Below, piece by piece: positions 1 through 10,804 of a stretch of DNA of 64,000 nucleotides (positions within the stretch are counted from its first letter, which is position 1; the number at the start of each line of letters is the position of its first letter). The translations under genes and the position numbers were made by a program. The notes under the pieces are model-generated. The model was not told the origin of the DNA. It was given only the letters and a program-made list of their open reading frames with translations, and ran no database searches. Source of the stretch: Cryptomeria japonica (lineage: Eukaryota; Streptophyta; Pinopsida; Cupressales; Cupressaceae). The stretch lies in NCBI RefSeq assembly GCF_030272615.1, contig NC_081405.1, positions 568,723,095 through 568,787,094 of the forward strand, in the 5' to 3' direction.

Positions 1-860
1 TTTGGAAAACAAGTTAGAGCATCTTTTAAAAGTATTCCAGAAAAATCCAATAATGCTCTTGAATTAATTCACACTGATTTATGTGGTCCAGCTAGAACTA
101 AAAGCTTACAAGGTGATAGGTATTTCATGCTAATCATTGATGACTATTCTAGAATGTGTTGGGTTACTTTTCTCAGTGAAAAATCAGAAGCTCTTGGGAA
201 GTTCAAACTATTCAAAGCAATGGTAGAAAATAAAACCGGTAAGAAAATCAAATGTCTGAGATCAGATCAAGGAGTTGAATTCACATCCAAGAAATTTAAT
301 ACATTCTGTGAAGTGAATGGAATCAGAAGATAGTTATCAACACCCCATACACCACAACAAAATGGAGTTGTAGAAAGGAAAAACATAACTATCTTGGACA
401 CAGCTAGAAGTATGTTATCTAAAGAAAATCTACCACATGTATATTAGAGAGAGGCAGTAAGCAAAATAGTCTATACATACGACAAAGTTCACATCAAAGG
501 AGAAACCGGTAAGACCCCTCATGAACTATGGTCTGGTATTACTCCTACTCTTAAATATTTTAGAATATTTCGAAGTGAATGCTATATTAGAAGAGATGAG
601 TCTATTGGAAAATTTGATCCTATAAGTGATGAAGGAATATTTCTTGGTTATTCATCTAAGAGCAAAGCATATAGATGTTTTAACAAGAGATTGCAAAAAA
701 TTGTTGAGAGTACAAATGTGAAGATTGATGAACAGTTTAGAGGAACTTCAAGGTATATAGACTCTAAACCGGCAACAGAGATACTGACAAATGAACCTAG
801 ATTGAATCCACCAGTACAAAATGAAGATCCAATTACACCGGTATCATCTGAAAAATTCCA
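1..860 (+). pseudogene. COP1a integrase (decayed)
   Basis: The reading frame is open from the first base and carries the copia integrase core. The three catalytic positions are visible: Asp in HTDLCGP (codon 76-78), Asp in LRSDQGVEF (265-267) and Glu in GVVERKN (373-375). GVEF replaces the usual GGEF. The frame is broken by TAG at 331-333, where the family has Gln, and TAG at 445-447, where it has Trp in YWREAVS. After about 850 the coding frame shifts by one base. The integrase would insert element cDNA into host DNA. This copy cannot make a full protein. The assignment is firm; the loss of function is seen directly. Confidence 0.9.
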
Positions 861-883
861 CTGTAACTGAGGAACAATAACAA

Positions 884-1954
884 ATGAAGACACCTCGGTA
901 TGTAAGATTGAACCACTCTAAAAATCAGATAATTGGGAAGAAGTATCAAGGAGTTATGACAAGAGGAAGATTGGAAAATGAAGAGCTATGTCTTATTTCT
1001 CAAATTGAACCATCATCAATTAATGAGGCATGTGAAGATAAACACTGGATTAAGCTTATGGAAGAGGAACTAGAACAAATTGAGAAGAATAACACATGGA
1101 CATTAGATCCTCGACCTGAAGACAAAAATGTGATTGGAACAAAATGGGTATTCAGAAGAAAACTTAATGAAGATGGGAATGTAACAAAAATAAAGCAAGA
1201 CTAGTGTGTAAGGGATATTCTCAGAAAGAAGGAATTGATTATAATGAAACCTTTGCATTGGTAGCTAGAATTGAGGTAGTCAGATTATTCTTGGCTTTTG
1301 CAATACACAAGAACTAAAAAGTATATCAAATGGATGTCAAATGTGCATTTTTGAATGGAGATATTGAATAAGAAGTTTACATAGAGCAACCTGATGGATT
1401 TTATTTGACAGATAACAAAGATATGGTTTGTAGGCTAAGGAAATCTTTGTATGGGTTGAAGTGAGCTCCAAGAGCTTGGTATGCTAGATTGGATAAATAC
1501 CTTTTGAAGATTGGTTTTTCTAAAGGTCATGCTGACAACAACTTATACTATAAAGTGACTAATGATGACATCTTGGTTATAGAAATTTTTGTTGATGATA
1601 TAATCTTTGGAGAAGATGGATTATGTAAAGACTTTTGCTATTAAAATGCAACATGAATTTGAAATGTCTATGATTGGAGAGATAAAATTCTTTTTAGGAT
1701 TGCAAATTTCACAGACTGATAAAGGTATATTCTTGAGTCAATCCAAGTACCTAAAGGAGTTACTAAAGAAATTTGGGATGGAGAACTCGAAACTAGTAAG
1801 CACACCTATGACTACAAATGACAAATTATCACTAAGGGATGAATCTACACCTATTAATCCGACTAGGTACAAGTCTATGATAGGAGGCCTACTGTATTTG
1901 ACACAAACAAGACCTGATATTATGAATGCAGTATGTATTGTTTCAAGATTTTAG
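884..1954 (+). pseudogene. COP1a reverse transcriptase (decayed)
   Basis: The N-terminal RT region ([17 protein letters not shown]) reads from ATG 884 to a frameshift near 1190, where one base is lost in a run of A. The other frame continues with [41 protein letters not shown] and the catalytic FVDDIIFG near 1588-1611. Stops lie near 1315, 1369 and 1462 (before APRAW), and another frameshift lies near 1610. The second part, EFEMSMIGEIKFFLGLQ to SMIGGLLYLTQTRPDIM, is the thumb and connection region. The enzyme would copy element RNA to DNA. It is clearly non-functional here. Confidence 0.9.
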
Positions 1955-2623
1955 AGTAATCCAAGAGAAAATCATGTAGTAAAAAGGATTTTCTAGTACT
2001 TACAAGGCACTACAAATCTTGGTTTATGGTATCCTAGAGATGAAAACTTTGAATTATGTGCATACACAGATGCAAATTGGGCAGGAGATGTGGATGATAG
2101 AAAAAGAAGAACCGGCAGAGCATTTTTTCTTGGAAACAGATTAATTTCTTGGTTGAGTAAGATACAAAGTTTCACATCTTTATCAACAACAGAATCATAA
2201 TATGTTGCAACAGCAATGAACTGTACACAAGTATTATGGCTTAAGAAAATGTTGAAGGACATAAAGGTAAAATGTAAGGAACCTATAACTATCTATTGTG
2301 ATAACACTGCAACAATTGATATATCTAAGAATCCAGTACTACATTCTAAAACTAAACATGTTTCTATCAAATTGAACTTTCTAAAAGAAAATGTTGAAGC
2401 AAAAGAAGTAAAATTGGTATATGTGAATACTAAAGAGCAAATTGCAGATATTTTCACAAAGCCTTTGCCTAAGGAGACTTTTGAATATCTCAGAGACCAG
2501 CTTGGGGTCATACCCCCACTAGTAGAGACTTTGATAGTTGATGTTTGTCATCAACCAACAGAACTAAAAGAGAAATATTTTATTCCAGCTTTGATGAGGA
2601 GAGCTACTTCTCAGGGGGAGTAG
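1955..2623 (+). pseudogene. COP1a RNase H (decayed)
   Basis: Copia RNase H follows RT. CAYTDANWAGD carries the first catalytic Asp and IYCDNTATIDISKNP the later one, followed by KTKHVSIKLNFLKENV and the usual pol C-terminus QIADIFTKPLPKETF. Stops interrupt it near 1952, near 1994 and near 2199. The last part is open from 2216 to the TAG at 2621-2623. The enzyme removes RNA from the RNA-DNA hybrid during reverse transcription. It is the last pol domain; a purine-tract spacer and the LTR follow. Confidence 0.88.
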
Positions 2624-2917
2624 TTGGCATACTGAATTGGTTGGTATTTTATTTGAATCTGGTTTTTGTATTGCTTTGGCATTTGATGTCAAAGGGGGAG
2701 AGATATCTATGGAAAAACACATTATCTTTTGGGGAGAGATTATTTATTGGGGGAGAGATTGTTATTTTGGGAGAGACTGTTAGTCTCTATATCTATATTT
2801 TGATTTCTGGTTATGATCTCTTTTGGGAGATTGTTGGTTTTTGGTAATTGGCATTTTTGTTTTGGCACTTTGATGGTTTTTCCATCTTGTGTTGCCATCA
2901 ATGCCAAAGGGGGATAT
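2614..2917 (+). promoter_or_regulatory. Series of polypurine tracts before the COP1a 3' LTR
   Basis: Between the pol stop and the LTR there are about seven G-rich purine tracts, near 2614, 2692, 2730, 2749, 2769, 2824 and 2906. Most are versions of AAAGGGGGAGAGAT or TGGGAGAGA. The last, AAAGGGGGATAT at about 2906, lies next to the LTR and is the position expected for the plus-strand primer. The others are seen; a priming role for them is inference. Confidence 0.6.
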
Positions 2918-3388
2918 TGTTGGTATTTTGGTATGGTTTTTTCATTGATGTCAACACTTATCAACACTTATCAACTCTGGCACTTTGGAGAAATGGTTAT
3001 GTTCACCGGTAAGTAAGTGAATTTATGCACAGTCACCAGTATCTGGTACACTAGGAGGATCTATTATTCACCGACACTTGGAATGATATGGAAAACATAT
3101 GGTTATGTCGAAGACATTGTTTAGACACTTTTTCTTGGAGAATTGTTCATTGGAATATTTGTATTTGCATATTTGTTGTTACCGGCAAATAGGTCCAGGT
3201 TGTGCACCGACAGGCTTATCTATTCCAGATCAGCACAACATGCTTTAGAGATGATTTTGTTGTTATTGTAAATGCATTAAGCTGACATGTTGAATTGGAT
3301 ATTGCATCAATTATTGATTTACTTAAAATTATTTTATTGTAAAATCTTTTAGAGCCGACCTACTAAAATTGGTCTTAGGTTATGGTAT
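2918..3388 (+). repeat. COP1a 3' LTR, first part
   Basis: It starts TGTTGGTATTTTGG right after the last purine tract and matches the LTR at 58307-59434. It stops in mid-LTR at 3388, where GYP-A begins. Removing GYP-A and one copy of GGTAT restores a continuous LTR alignment with the part at 12347-12931. Confidence 0.92.
3384..3388. repeat. Target-site duplication GGTAT of GYP-A (left copy)
   Basis: GGTAT at 3384-3388 is repeated exactly at 12342-12346, flanking TGTAGACGTC at the left end and CTATCTACA at the right end of GYP-A. Confidence 0.93.
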
Positions 3389-3707
3389 TGTAGACGTCTA
3401 AAAATGGTCAACGCTTGCGGAGTCATACTTTAACATTGGCGCATTGCCTTATTTTAGGTTTTTTGCATCGCATTAACATTTCTCCTAAGTTATGCACTTG
3501 GTCTTTATCATTTGCGAGCATCGAGTCCTTCTTCCGCATTCTTCATTTGTCTCACTTTCGAATTTGGTCTTGTCGATAACAATATTTGTCATGATTTTGA
3601 TCGATCTTATCCTGTCGCATCAATGTGTGTGCTCATTTGGCATATTTTGACATCATCAATCCTAATCAATGACAGAATTAGGGTTTTGTCCTCTTATAAA
3701 TCTTGTC

Positions 3708-3862
3708 ATCGATCATTGTCATCAATCTTGTCATCTTGCGATCGATTTGTCATCGATCATTGACATTTTCAATCTTGTCGCTTTGCGATCGATTTGTCAT
3801 CGATCATTGTCATTTTCAATTTTGTTATTTTGCGATCGATTTGTCATCGATCGTCATCTTTC
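3708..3862 (+). repeat. 47-bp tandem repeat in GYP-A LTR U3
   Basis: GCGATCGATTTGTCATCGAT recurs with starts at 3738, 3785 and 3832, an exact 47-bp step. The unit is rich in overlapping palindromes (CGATCG, ATCGAT). The same array is at 11171-11320 and, reversed, near 61595-61740. It lies about 700 bp before the TATA box, a place where an enhancer could sit; that role is inference. Confidence 0.85.
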
Positions 3863-4538
3863 TCAATCATGTCAATTTGGATCAATTAGGCATTGTTCCT
3901 CGTCAATTGGCACATTTATCAATCAAATCGTTTGTCAGCATTGGTCCTTTGTCAGTCATAATCATGATCAAATCGAATCAATATAAATGATACTTTGTCA
4001 AGACCTAATTGTCATTCTTGCATTTTCTAATTCATCTTCTACGGTTTCATGATTTATTCATTTAACCTTGTTTGTCATTTCTCCCTCTAGGTTAAATAGT
4101 TTATTTATCCTAAGTCTTCTCATCACAATTAAATGTTTATTTAATTGGCTAACTAATTCTTCCCTCTTTGTGAATTAATTAATAAATGAAAAATTGTTAA
4201 TTAATTCACTTAATTCCTAATTTCCTCATTTTCTAAATTTCTTAATTCCTAATTTCCTCAATTTTCTAATTTCCTAATTTCTAATTCATCTAATTTCAAT
4301 TCTCTCCTATTTTTCTCCTAATTTCATGGGAATGACATTTCAAGTTGTCATAATTTGTCATAATTGACAATCAATCAATTTTGACATAGAAATTTGTCAT
4401 AATTTTGTCAAAATTATCAATCAATCAATTTTGCATAGAAAGTGTCAATTTGTCATAATTTGTCATGTTTGTCATTCTTGATTTGCAATTTCCATTTGAA
4501 TCAAATTAATGCTAATTTTGTCTTTTCTCCAATTTGTC

Positions 4539-4545
4539 TATAAAT
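4539..4545 (+). promoter_or_regulatory. TATA box of GYP-A 5' LTR
   Basis: TATAAAT in CTATAAATTGGATGAAT is conserved at 12002-12008 in the right LTR and on the minus strand at 60887-60893 in GYP-C. It lies about 335 bp before the LTR end, a usual place for an LTR promoter. Confidence 0.6.
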
Positions 4546-4883
4546 TGGATGAATTTCTTCAATCAAGCCCTCTGATCCCTGGTCGAATCAATCACGCTTC
4601 TAGTATTCTTGCACTATCATCTTGTCTACTTGCTTTCACATCATGCTTATGCACTAGTAGGTAAGATCCACAAACAAAGCTATTTGAAGGAGAAAGAAGG
4701 ACAATGGAGCCACATGAAGGAGACATCTGCATTTGGTTTGCTTAGTTTTCAATCTTGAATGTCTTGTTTTCATGTTTTCATTGAATGTTATTAGGATTGG
4801 TCATTGCAATTGAGTTTTCGTGATTGAACTAGGCTATTGTTTATGTTGCTTTGATGATTTCTGCAATTCCTATCTACATTAAT

Positions 4884-4901
4884 TGGTGAACCTGATGTGA
4901 A
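4884..4901 (+). promoter_or_regulatory. Candidate primer-binding site of GYP-A
   Basis: TGGTGAACCTGATGTGAA begins five bases after the LTR end. A primer-binding site should start with TGG (the complement of tRNA CCA) at about this spacing. Its complement has a GTTCACATC stretch that resembles a tRNA T-loop. The tRNA is not identified. Confidence 0.4.
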
Positions 4902-4987
4902 CTAACCCCCTAACCATGCTTTTGAGTACTTTTGCGTTGATTTGCAGGTGAAAAACCCAAGAAATAGGGTAATTCAGGGCTTTCTGG

Positions 4988-5160
4988 GCACTTCTGCGCT
5001 TGTGTAGGAGAGTTCTACGCCTGTGTCAAGCAATCTGCGCCTGTGTCAAGGACTTTTACGCCTATGTCAAAGGGATCTGCACCTATTTTACTGCATTCTA
5101 TGCCTGTGTTACTGCATTCTGCACCTGTGTGAGACATTATGCGCCTATGTAAGGCTAGAA
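4988..5160 (+). repeat. Imperfect GCGCCTGTGT repeats in GYP-A leader
   Basis: About eight degenerate copies of a unit near TCTGCGCCTGTGTCAAG, spaced 20-30 bp apart, follow the primer-site region. A shorter series with the same core lies at 62580-62660 beside the PMD relic of GYP-C. No known role. Confidence 0.7.
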
Positions 5161-7005
5161 ACAAAGGTAAAAAGCAGTGTTTTTACTTGCAAATTGCTTT
5201 GTTTTGCATTCTATTTTTGCTTTTTTGCTTTTTATTTAGTACTGATTCTCTATGCAGCACCTTGGCATTATGCATGACAAAGACAAAAAAATGAAACTAC
5301 TAACACATTTTATGCAAGTTCGCTAGTCAAAGACTAAACAAATTAAACTTCTGACTTGGTGATTTTGCAGGTTGCCTTATACTCCAAATAAACTTTGTGT
5401 TTGTAATTCATAATTAGGCACCTAGTATGATTGCTAAGTAGGATGGAATGAACATGTGTTTTCTTTCTTTGTCGAGTTTGACATTGGAGTAGGAGAGTAT
5501 GCTCTCATCCTTCTTAGGGTGATTAGAAATCCAAATCTTCGATACCATTCTCATTGCTCGAATTGTTTGTTACCTTTAGAGGGCCTGCCTTCCCAACCAT
5601 TTTATTTCTTTTGCAAGCAAGTGACAATCATGAGAAGGGAACGACCCAAAGTGAGCATAGCTAGAGTACCTTGGCATTCTAGCTCACTATAAATAAATAC
5701 CTGATGGGCGAAAGCTTTGAAGGAAGGGTTACGTGGGAATTGTAGTTACTTGGGAAGTGATGACCCTTGAACTCTTTCTCATATCAACATATAAGTAGGA
5801 CCTCATGGTCTAAATCATGCTTGCGCGACTACATTTGTTTGGTATCTTGGTGGGCTTAGTGTCTCAATCACGCTTGTGTGACACCAAGGAGTAATGCTTA
5901 ACAAAAATCCTTACTGAACACCTTGTATTTAGCAGCCAAAAATCCTTCTAGTTGCTTGAGAAAGGCAAGTTCAGATACTTGGAAGAGATACTAAGTTTTC
6001 CATGGGGACTGATGCTTGGCTGCCCTGAGAAGTGAGTGCCGTGGAGGGGAGCCTGTGGGGTCAAGCATCTATGTATTCTCCTTGAATCTCACAACGAGTC
6101 TACCTCTCAAGTACCTACTGCCCTTGCCATCCATAAGAAAGGTGTGAATGAGCATGATTGTCTTGAGTCTAAGTTAAAATATCTTGTCTTCTTTGCTTGT
6201 CAAAAGTTGAGTTGTGTCTGATTTCAAAAAAAAAAAACCAAGACGAATTGATTCAAAAACAAGGTTAAACACAAGAGTATTTCATTCAACAAAGTTCAAA
6301 ACACTTTCAAACATGGTTGTCAAACATTTTTCAAAATCTTGTTTCAACATTCATGTCACTTAGGTTTAGGTTCATCTTAGGTTTGCATTTTGCAAATTCA
6401 TTGTCAATTACCAAGGTTAAGTTTCACCTAGGTCATACTCCTTTGCATATCAATAAGGGTCATCCATTTGCATGTGTCCTCTTGTATTAGAGTAATACCA
6501 TTTCATAATTCAAACTTAGGTTGACATTGTCATGCATTTGCATCTTTTTCCTCATAACATTAGGTCACATTTGCATACCCTAGGTCTCTTCATTAAGCTT
6601 AGGTCATTATCATATCATATTAGGGTCATTTGCATAGTAATTGTCCCTTTGCATATAGTGTCAAAACTAGGTTTTGTCATACTTGAGTAATGCAAATCTT
6701 TGATAAACCCTAAGTTATTGTTAGGAAGTCTAGACCTTGTCAAACTTTTGTCTTTTTGTCATCAATGTCATTTGGTCAAACCTAGCTTAGTATCCAAGCA
6801 TATAGGTGAGACATTGTCAATTTGTCCTATTGTCACTTGGTCCTTTTGTCCTTTGAGGTCTAGACATCATTTCAATTTCCTAAGGGTCTCATTTTTAGAA
6901 TTGCATTCATGAGTTTGTCAAAATCTTAAAAAACAACAAAAACATTAAGTTGCATTGTCATCCTTTAGGTTGCATTTGTCAATCCCAAAAACATTGCATA
7001 GTGAC
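5161..7005 (+). other. GYP-A leader, no gene recognised
   Basis: This stretch between the leader repeats and the ORF has no frame that I can support. Bases 5280-6220 are mixed sequence. Bases 6240-6950 are T-rich with many TTGTCA, CATTTG and TTAGGTC words. It may be an untranslated leader, as is common in Tat-lineage elements (inference). Confidence 0.5.
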
Positions 7006-9381
7006 ATGTCTATTGAAACAAGGTTCCAAGCACCAATGATGCAACAAAGTTTGATGTATCAACCGACGATGCAATCAAATTTTAATCCAAGGCAATCACA
7101 ATTATATCCAACCCAACAACAAGGCAATATCGGTCAAACTTATCATGATGATGTAAATGTCCAAATACAAAAACTAGAGGAGAAACTAGCTCAAGAAAAT
7201 GAGATTTTGGAACAAAGAGTGAAAAACATTGAGAAGAATAGATCACAAATGTCCAAAATGTTTCAAAAATTTCCAGGTCGAAATCCAAAGATTGAGCCAA
7301 TTGATGTAAGATCTCTTCTTGAACAATTAGACATACTAGCTCTCCTCTCCCAAATAGAGATGATGAAACAATTTCAAGAAAAGAGAAAACATCAATTTCA
7401 ACATTATGTGCCTCCACAACAAGAACAAGAAGGTGTTTACTATCAATTAGATTTTCAACCAATACAACCAATGGTTCAACCAATTGTTCAACATATACAA
7501 CCAATACAACCAATAGTCCAATTTCAACAATATGTCCAACCAACTATACAATGTCCACAAATGGTTCAACCAATGGTGGAATATCAATGTCAACAACAAC
7601 AACCAAACATTCAAAAACAAAGGTTGCAGCACACACCAACCCAAGTTTCAAACATGTCAGAACAATTGAACCAAGTCCAATATCAAAACATGACATCAGC
7701 TCAGAACCAACTCCTTGCCAAACAAGTTCAAATTCTAGATACAACTATGTCAAAACCTCAAAAGAAAGGTGGTTTTATTGCAATGATCTTGAGGAAATTA
7801 CCAAGTGAGTTCTTTGAGGAAGATAAAGATAATACAATTATGTCTAGCAATGCCTCATCTCCCCACAAACAAATGGACTCTCCAGTGGCATCTATCCCTA
7901 CACCTTTAGAAGTTTCACAAGAACCTTCCATATTGTCCTCATCAAATAATACACCCAAGGATGAAATTATCCAAGGGCTATCCATAATTGATTGCCAAGA
8001 TAATCCAGTTCATGATGCACATCCTTGTCATGTTTCAGAAATACTAGACCCAAGGCAACCATGCACTTTATTGCCATTACCTGTTTTAGAGGACCCCATT
8101 CAAAGTGCATTTCCTTCATGCCAAAACATTGATTCCTTGTCAGAATCCTCCATGCATATCCATAGTCCAACCTCATGTCAAGAGGATAATTTAGAGCATG
8201 AAGAAACGTGTCTTGAAAAAAATCAAGATCAAGATCCTAAAATCTTATCATCCCATCCAATTGTTGACCAGGACCCCATCTTCCCAGACACTCATGACGA
8301 TTCCCCTATTCTTGTCCATCCTATCCAAAGTCCTATTGACACTCCATTCCCCGAACAAGATCAAGATATCCCAATCCATCCAATCCGAAATGATCCCATT
8401 CCATTTCATGAAAAAAATATCCTTTCAAATCCCATTGACATTCCACTTTCTACAAAAGATCAAGATATCCCTTCCATCCTTTCCGATGATCCCATTAAAA
8501 GTCAAGAGCAAAGCACCTTTAAAGAGGAATCCAATGATCTTCCTCCTTGTCAAGATCAAAGTATTCTTCCAAATTCATTTCCAACACAAGACCCTATCAT
8601 TCCTTTAGATCCTCCACAAGATCCTTTTGTTCCTCCATCTCCTTGTCTTAATCCTCCATATACACTCCAAGATTGCATTTCTTTTGATGATCCCATTATT
8701 TCTCCCATTCCATCTCTTGAAGAGCCTGTCATTGAACCATGTCCACTACACAATCCTAGTCCCCCTCATGATCCTAATCCCCTTCATGATTCTAACATGT
8801 CAATGCAAGATGTTCATGAACCCCTAACATTAACAATGGGTTCTTCCTCTTTGGTCCAATCCGATCCACTTCATGATCTCATTATTTCTCTTATATCATA
8901 TCCACCTCATAATGGACTCATGTCTTCTTCCCAAAGAAAAAAGTATCCTACAAGTCAAGATATTCACAAAGGCAAAGGAGTAGATCTCCATAAGCAAGAA
9001 TCTCTTCATGTTAAAGAAAATATTAAGGGTCACGGCCTCAGTGAAATTCCTCAAGACATGGGTACCCCTACTAAATCCAACATTCCTTCAAAATCCAAAC
9101 ATATCCCTTCCCCATCATACTTTCCATCCATCTTAGGTCCTTATATCCCTTCGTCCTCTATGCAAGGTCAGCAAAGGCACACATCCTTGAGTAAATTTCA
9201 TCAATCCAAAAGAACTCCATTTCATTCACTTCCATCCATGCATTCCTTTCCCCCTCCAAGCAATTTGGATGCCAAGTATAAACGTCATAAGTCTAGCAAT
9301 CCACATGTATTCAAGGATCAACATGTCCAATATAATCAACATGTCAAAACAAAGAACAATATGATCTATAAAGAAAAATAA
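7006..9381 (+). CDS. GYP-A open frame, Gln/Pro/Ser-rich protein of unknown function (791 aa)
   Basis: An uninterrupted frame of 791 codons from the first ATG (7006) to TAA (9379-9381). The frame stays open upstream to about 6955 but without an earlier ATG. Visible parts: a Gln-rich start; a charged coiled-coil-like segment at residues 50-88 (VQIQKLEEKLAQENEILEQR and onward); a Gln-Pro-Ile/Val repeat at about 151-193 (QPIQPMVQPIVQ); a long Pro/Asp/Ile/Ser-rich region at about 385-620 with many DPI and QDP words; and a Lys/His/Ser-rich basic tail. There is no zinc knuckle, D-S-G protease, RT or integrase motif, signal peptide or membrane segment. Its position suggests a Gag-like or accessory protein, but I do not recognise the family. 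It is intact while every pol frame in the window is broken. Low G content makes stops rarer, which weakens the case somewhat. Confidence 0.7.
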   Translation: MSIETRFQAPMMQQSLMYQPTMQSNFNPRQSQLYPTQQQGNIGQTYHDDVNVQIQKLEEKLAQENEILEQRVKNIEKNRSQMSKMFQKFPGRNPKIEPIDVRSLLEQLDILALLSQIEMMKQFQEKRKHQFQHYVPPQQEQEGVYYQLDFQPIQPMVQPIVQHIQPIQPIVQFQQYVQPTIQCPQMVQPMVEYQCQQQQPNIQKQRLQHTPTQVSNMSEQLNQVQYQNMTSAQNQLLAKQVQILDTTMSKPQKKGGFIAMILRKLPSEFFEEDKDNTIMSSNASSPHKQMDSPVASIPTPLEVSQEPSILSSSNNTPKDEIIQGLSIIDCQDNPVHDAHPCHVSEILDPRQPCTLLPLPVLEDPIQSAFPSCQNIDSLSESSMHIHSPTSCQEDNLEHEETCLEKNQDQDPKILSSHPIVDQDPIFPDTHDDSPILVHPIQSPIDTPFPEQDQDIPIHPIRNDPIPFHEKNILSNPIDIPLSTKDQDIPSILSDDPIKSQEQSTFKEESNDLPPCQDQSILPNSFPTQDPIIPLDPPQDPFVPPSPCLNPPYTLQDCISFDDPIISPIPSLEEPVIEPCPLHNPSPPHDPNPLHDSNMSMQDVHEPLTLTMGSSSLVQSDPLHDLIISLISYPPHNGLMSSSQRKKYPTSQDIHKGKGVDLHKQESLHVKENIKGHGLSEIPQDMGTPTKSNIPSKSKHIPSPSYFPSILGPYIPSSSMQGQQRHTSLSKFHQSKRTPFHSLPSMHSFPPPSNLDAKYKRHKSSNPHVFKDQHVQYNQHVKTKNNMIYKEK

Positions 9382-9777
9382 ATATCCAAAAGGCCACAAA
9401 GGCCCACTGAGCAAAATAAAGCAAAGTCAAAATATATATGGGTTCCTAAATCCCTTGTGCAAGCAATGCACTCCAAGGAACCACAAAAGCATGAAAAATC
9501 AAAAACCATGTGGATCCCTAAGTGGCTCCTTAAAGCACAAAAGCCTAAAGAAACATCAAAATTGGCATCTACAATTGCTATTCCTCCATCCAAACATTCC
9601 AAGTCTATTCCTCCATCACCTTCTTTATCCATTTTGGACCCTTATGTCCCAAAATCCATAGCCTTTCCTTTGTCAAAATCTCAATATCCAAAATACGTCT
9701 TTCCTCCATCAGTCCATCACCCCTCAAGGTGTGTGCCAATGTCAATCTTTCTAACATTTCTATCCACTCAAGAATAG
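9382..9777 (+). other. In-frame extension after the GYP-A ORF stop
   Basis: Directly after the TAA at 9379-9381 the same frame stays open for 131 more codons to TAG at about 9775-9777. It encodes two related motifs, YIWVPKSLVQAM and TMWIPKWLLKAQ, then more Ser/Pro-rich sequence ending SIFLTFLSTQE. This suggests the protein was once about 920 residues and one nonsense mutation shortened it, or that readthrough occurs. The first is simpler. Confidence 0.5.
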
Positions 9778-10130
9778 TTCTTCCAATACCCTATCCATTA
9801 TCCAATTCATATTTTCCATCCTTCGATCCCTTTGGTCCAATCCTTTGCATAAATCCTTGCCTTAGTTTCATCTCATTTTCCACGTCCTTATCCGACCAAT
9901 GTCTTTGAGCATACTTTTAAAGGTCATGGTCCATTTTTTTTTCAAGGCTACTATACAAAAAAAAAAAAAAAAAAAGATGTTTGAGTCCTTCTTCCATCCC
10001 CTATCATGTGTCCATCTTCTATTGAAAAAGTCAAAATACAAAAAAAAAAGAAAAAAGTGAAAAAAAATTTTAAAAAAAGAAAAAAAAAGAAAAAGAAAAA
10101 GAAAAAGTAAAGCAAAAATAATTCGTCCAC
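9778..10130 (+). other. GYP-A 3' non-coding region with poly-A and poly-purine runs
   Basis: No supported frame. Bases 9956-9974 are a run of A and 10040-10110 are A/G-rich. Comparable A-rich sequence follows the integrase of GYP-B. Confidence 0.5.
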
Positions 10131-10133
10131 TGG

Positions 10134-10190
10134 TGAAAACCTGGCAAACAAGCGGCTTGGGCAAGTACCGTGATGAAAACCTGGCAAACA
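10134..10190 (+). repeat. Doubled GAAAACCTGGCAAACA motif (GYP-A)
   Basis: TGAAAACCTGGCAAACA occurs at 10134-10150 and again at 10174-10190, a 40-bp step. The same motif occurs once at 14230-14245 downstream of the GYP-B integrase. A TGGGGGCA tract follows in both elements (10231 and 14413), so this is a shared 3' module. Confidence 0.75.
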
Positions 10191-10228
10191 GGCATCATGC
10201 ATAATCTATGAACTTCTTGCACACCACA

Positions 10229-10239
10229 CTTGGGGGCAG
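10229..10239 (+). promoter_or_regulatory. CTTGGGGGCAG tract, internal PPT-like site
   Basis: A G-rich tract in the same position relative to the GAAAACCTGGCAAAC motif as ACTGGGGGCAA at 14411 in GYP-B. A second copy, CTGGGGGCAAAA, is at about 10800. Possibly an internal polypurine tract; the role is inferred. Confidence 0.45.
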
Positions 10240-10804
10240 CTTTCCTCCTTCATGTCCTATTACCCTTCCTTGTCCTATCATCCCTCATGTCCATTTTCCC
10301 TTTCCACCTTTGATCTTGACAAGGCTGACGATCTTCATGAGCATCATGCATCTTGTTTGCAGCTTTCAGTCTATCATATCTTTTGGTCATTTATACATTT
10401 GCTTATTACAACCTTTCATCCATATTCCCTATCTTATTGCAACTTTCTGCCACTATCCCTTAGCCAATCCCGACCTTCAGTCCATGTCCCTTATCCATTC
10501 TTGGTCTTGCTTATCCTATCCATATCTTATCACTATCCATACACTCTTTCTGTCCCTTGATCTTGATCTGACATAAGGATGCAAAAATTTTAACATGGTT
10601 TCAAAAACCTCTTGACATGTCCCTCATGCCATGTCACTGCTTTACATTGTCATATCCAGTCTCTTGTCCCATCACGCAATAGCTCTTGAAAATTGCATCC
10701 GTATTGTCTCCATGATAAAAGGCCTTTGTCTTCACTCTATCCACCAACATTTCAGAAAGCCTATTTATTCACCTGTCATATCCCTTGCCTTGCTAGACAC
10801 TGGG

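Larger units (their letters stand above)
3389..4878 (+). repeat. GYP-A 5' LTR (1490 bp)
   Basis: It runs from TGTAGACGTC to CCTATCTACA, with TG and CA ends. It contains a 47-bp tandem repeat (3708-3862), an AT-rich block of TTCCTAATTT-type repeats (4150-4310), TTGTCATAATTTG repeats (4340-4480) and a TATAAAT box at 4539. A minus-strand relative of nearly the same length (1494 bp) is at 60549-62042. Confidence 0.92.

Noticed and set aside
3700-3862. Regularly spaced GCGATCGAT units as a CRISPR-like array
   Set aside because: The units are tandem with no unique spacers, lie in an LTR, and the setting is eukaryotic.
3512-3990. Overlapping open frames in the GYP-A LTR (also 11141-11453 and 61364-61736)
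   Set aside because: They follow the 47-bp repeat of the LTR and are in its U3 region; no protein similarity.
6955-7005. Start of the GYP-A frame at 6955
   Set aside because: The codon there is TTG; the first ATG in frame is 7006, so I used that start.
7082-9632. Open frames on the minus strand and in other plus frames within 7006-9381
   Set aside because: Shadows of the long plus frame in low-G sequence; no recognised domain and many short pieces.
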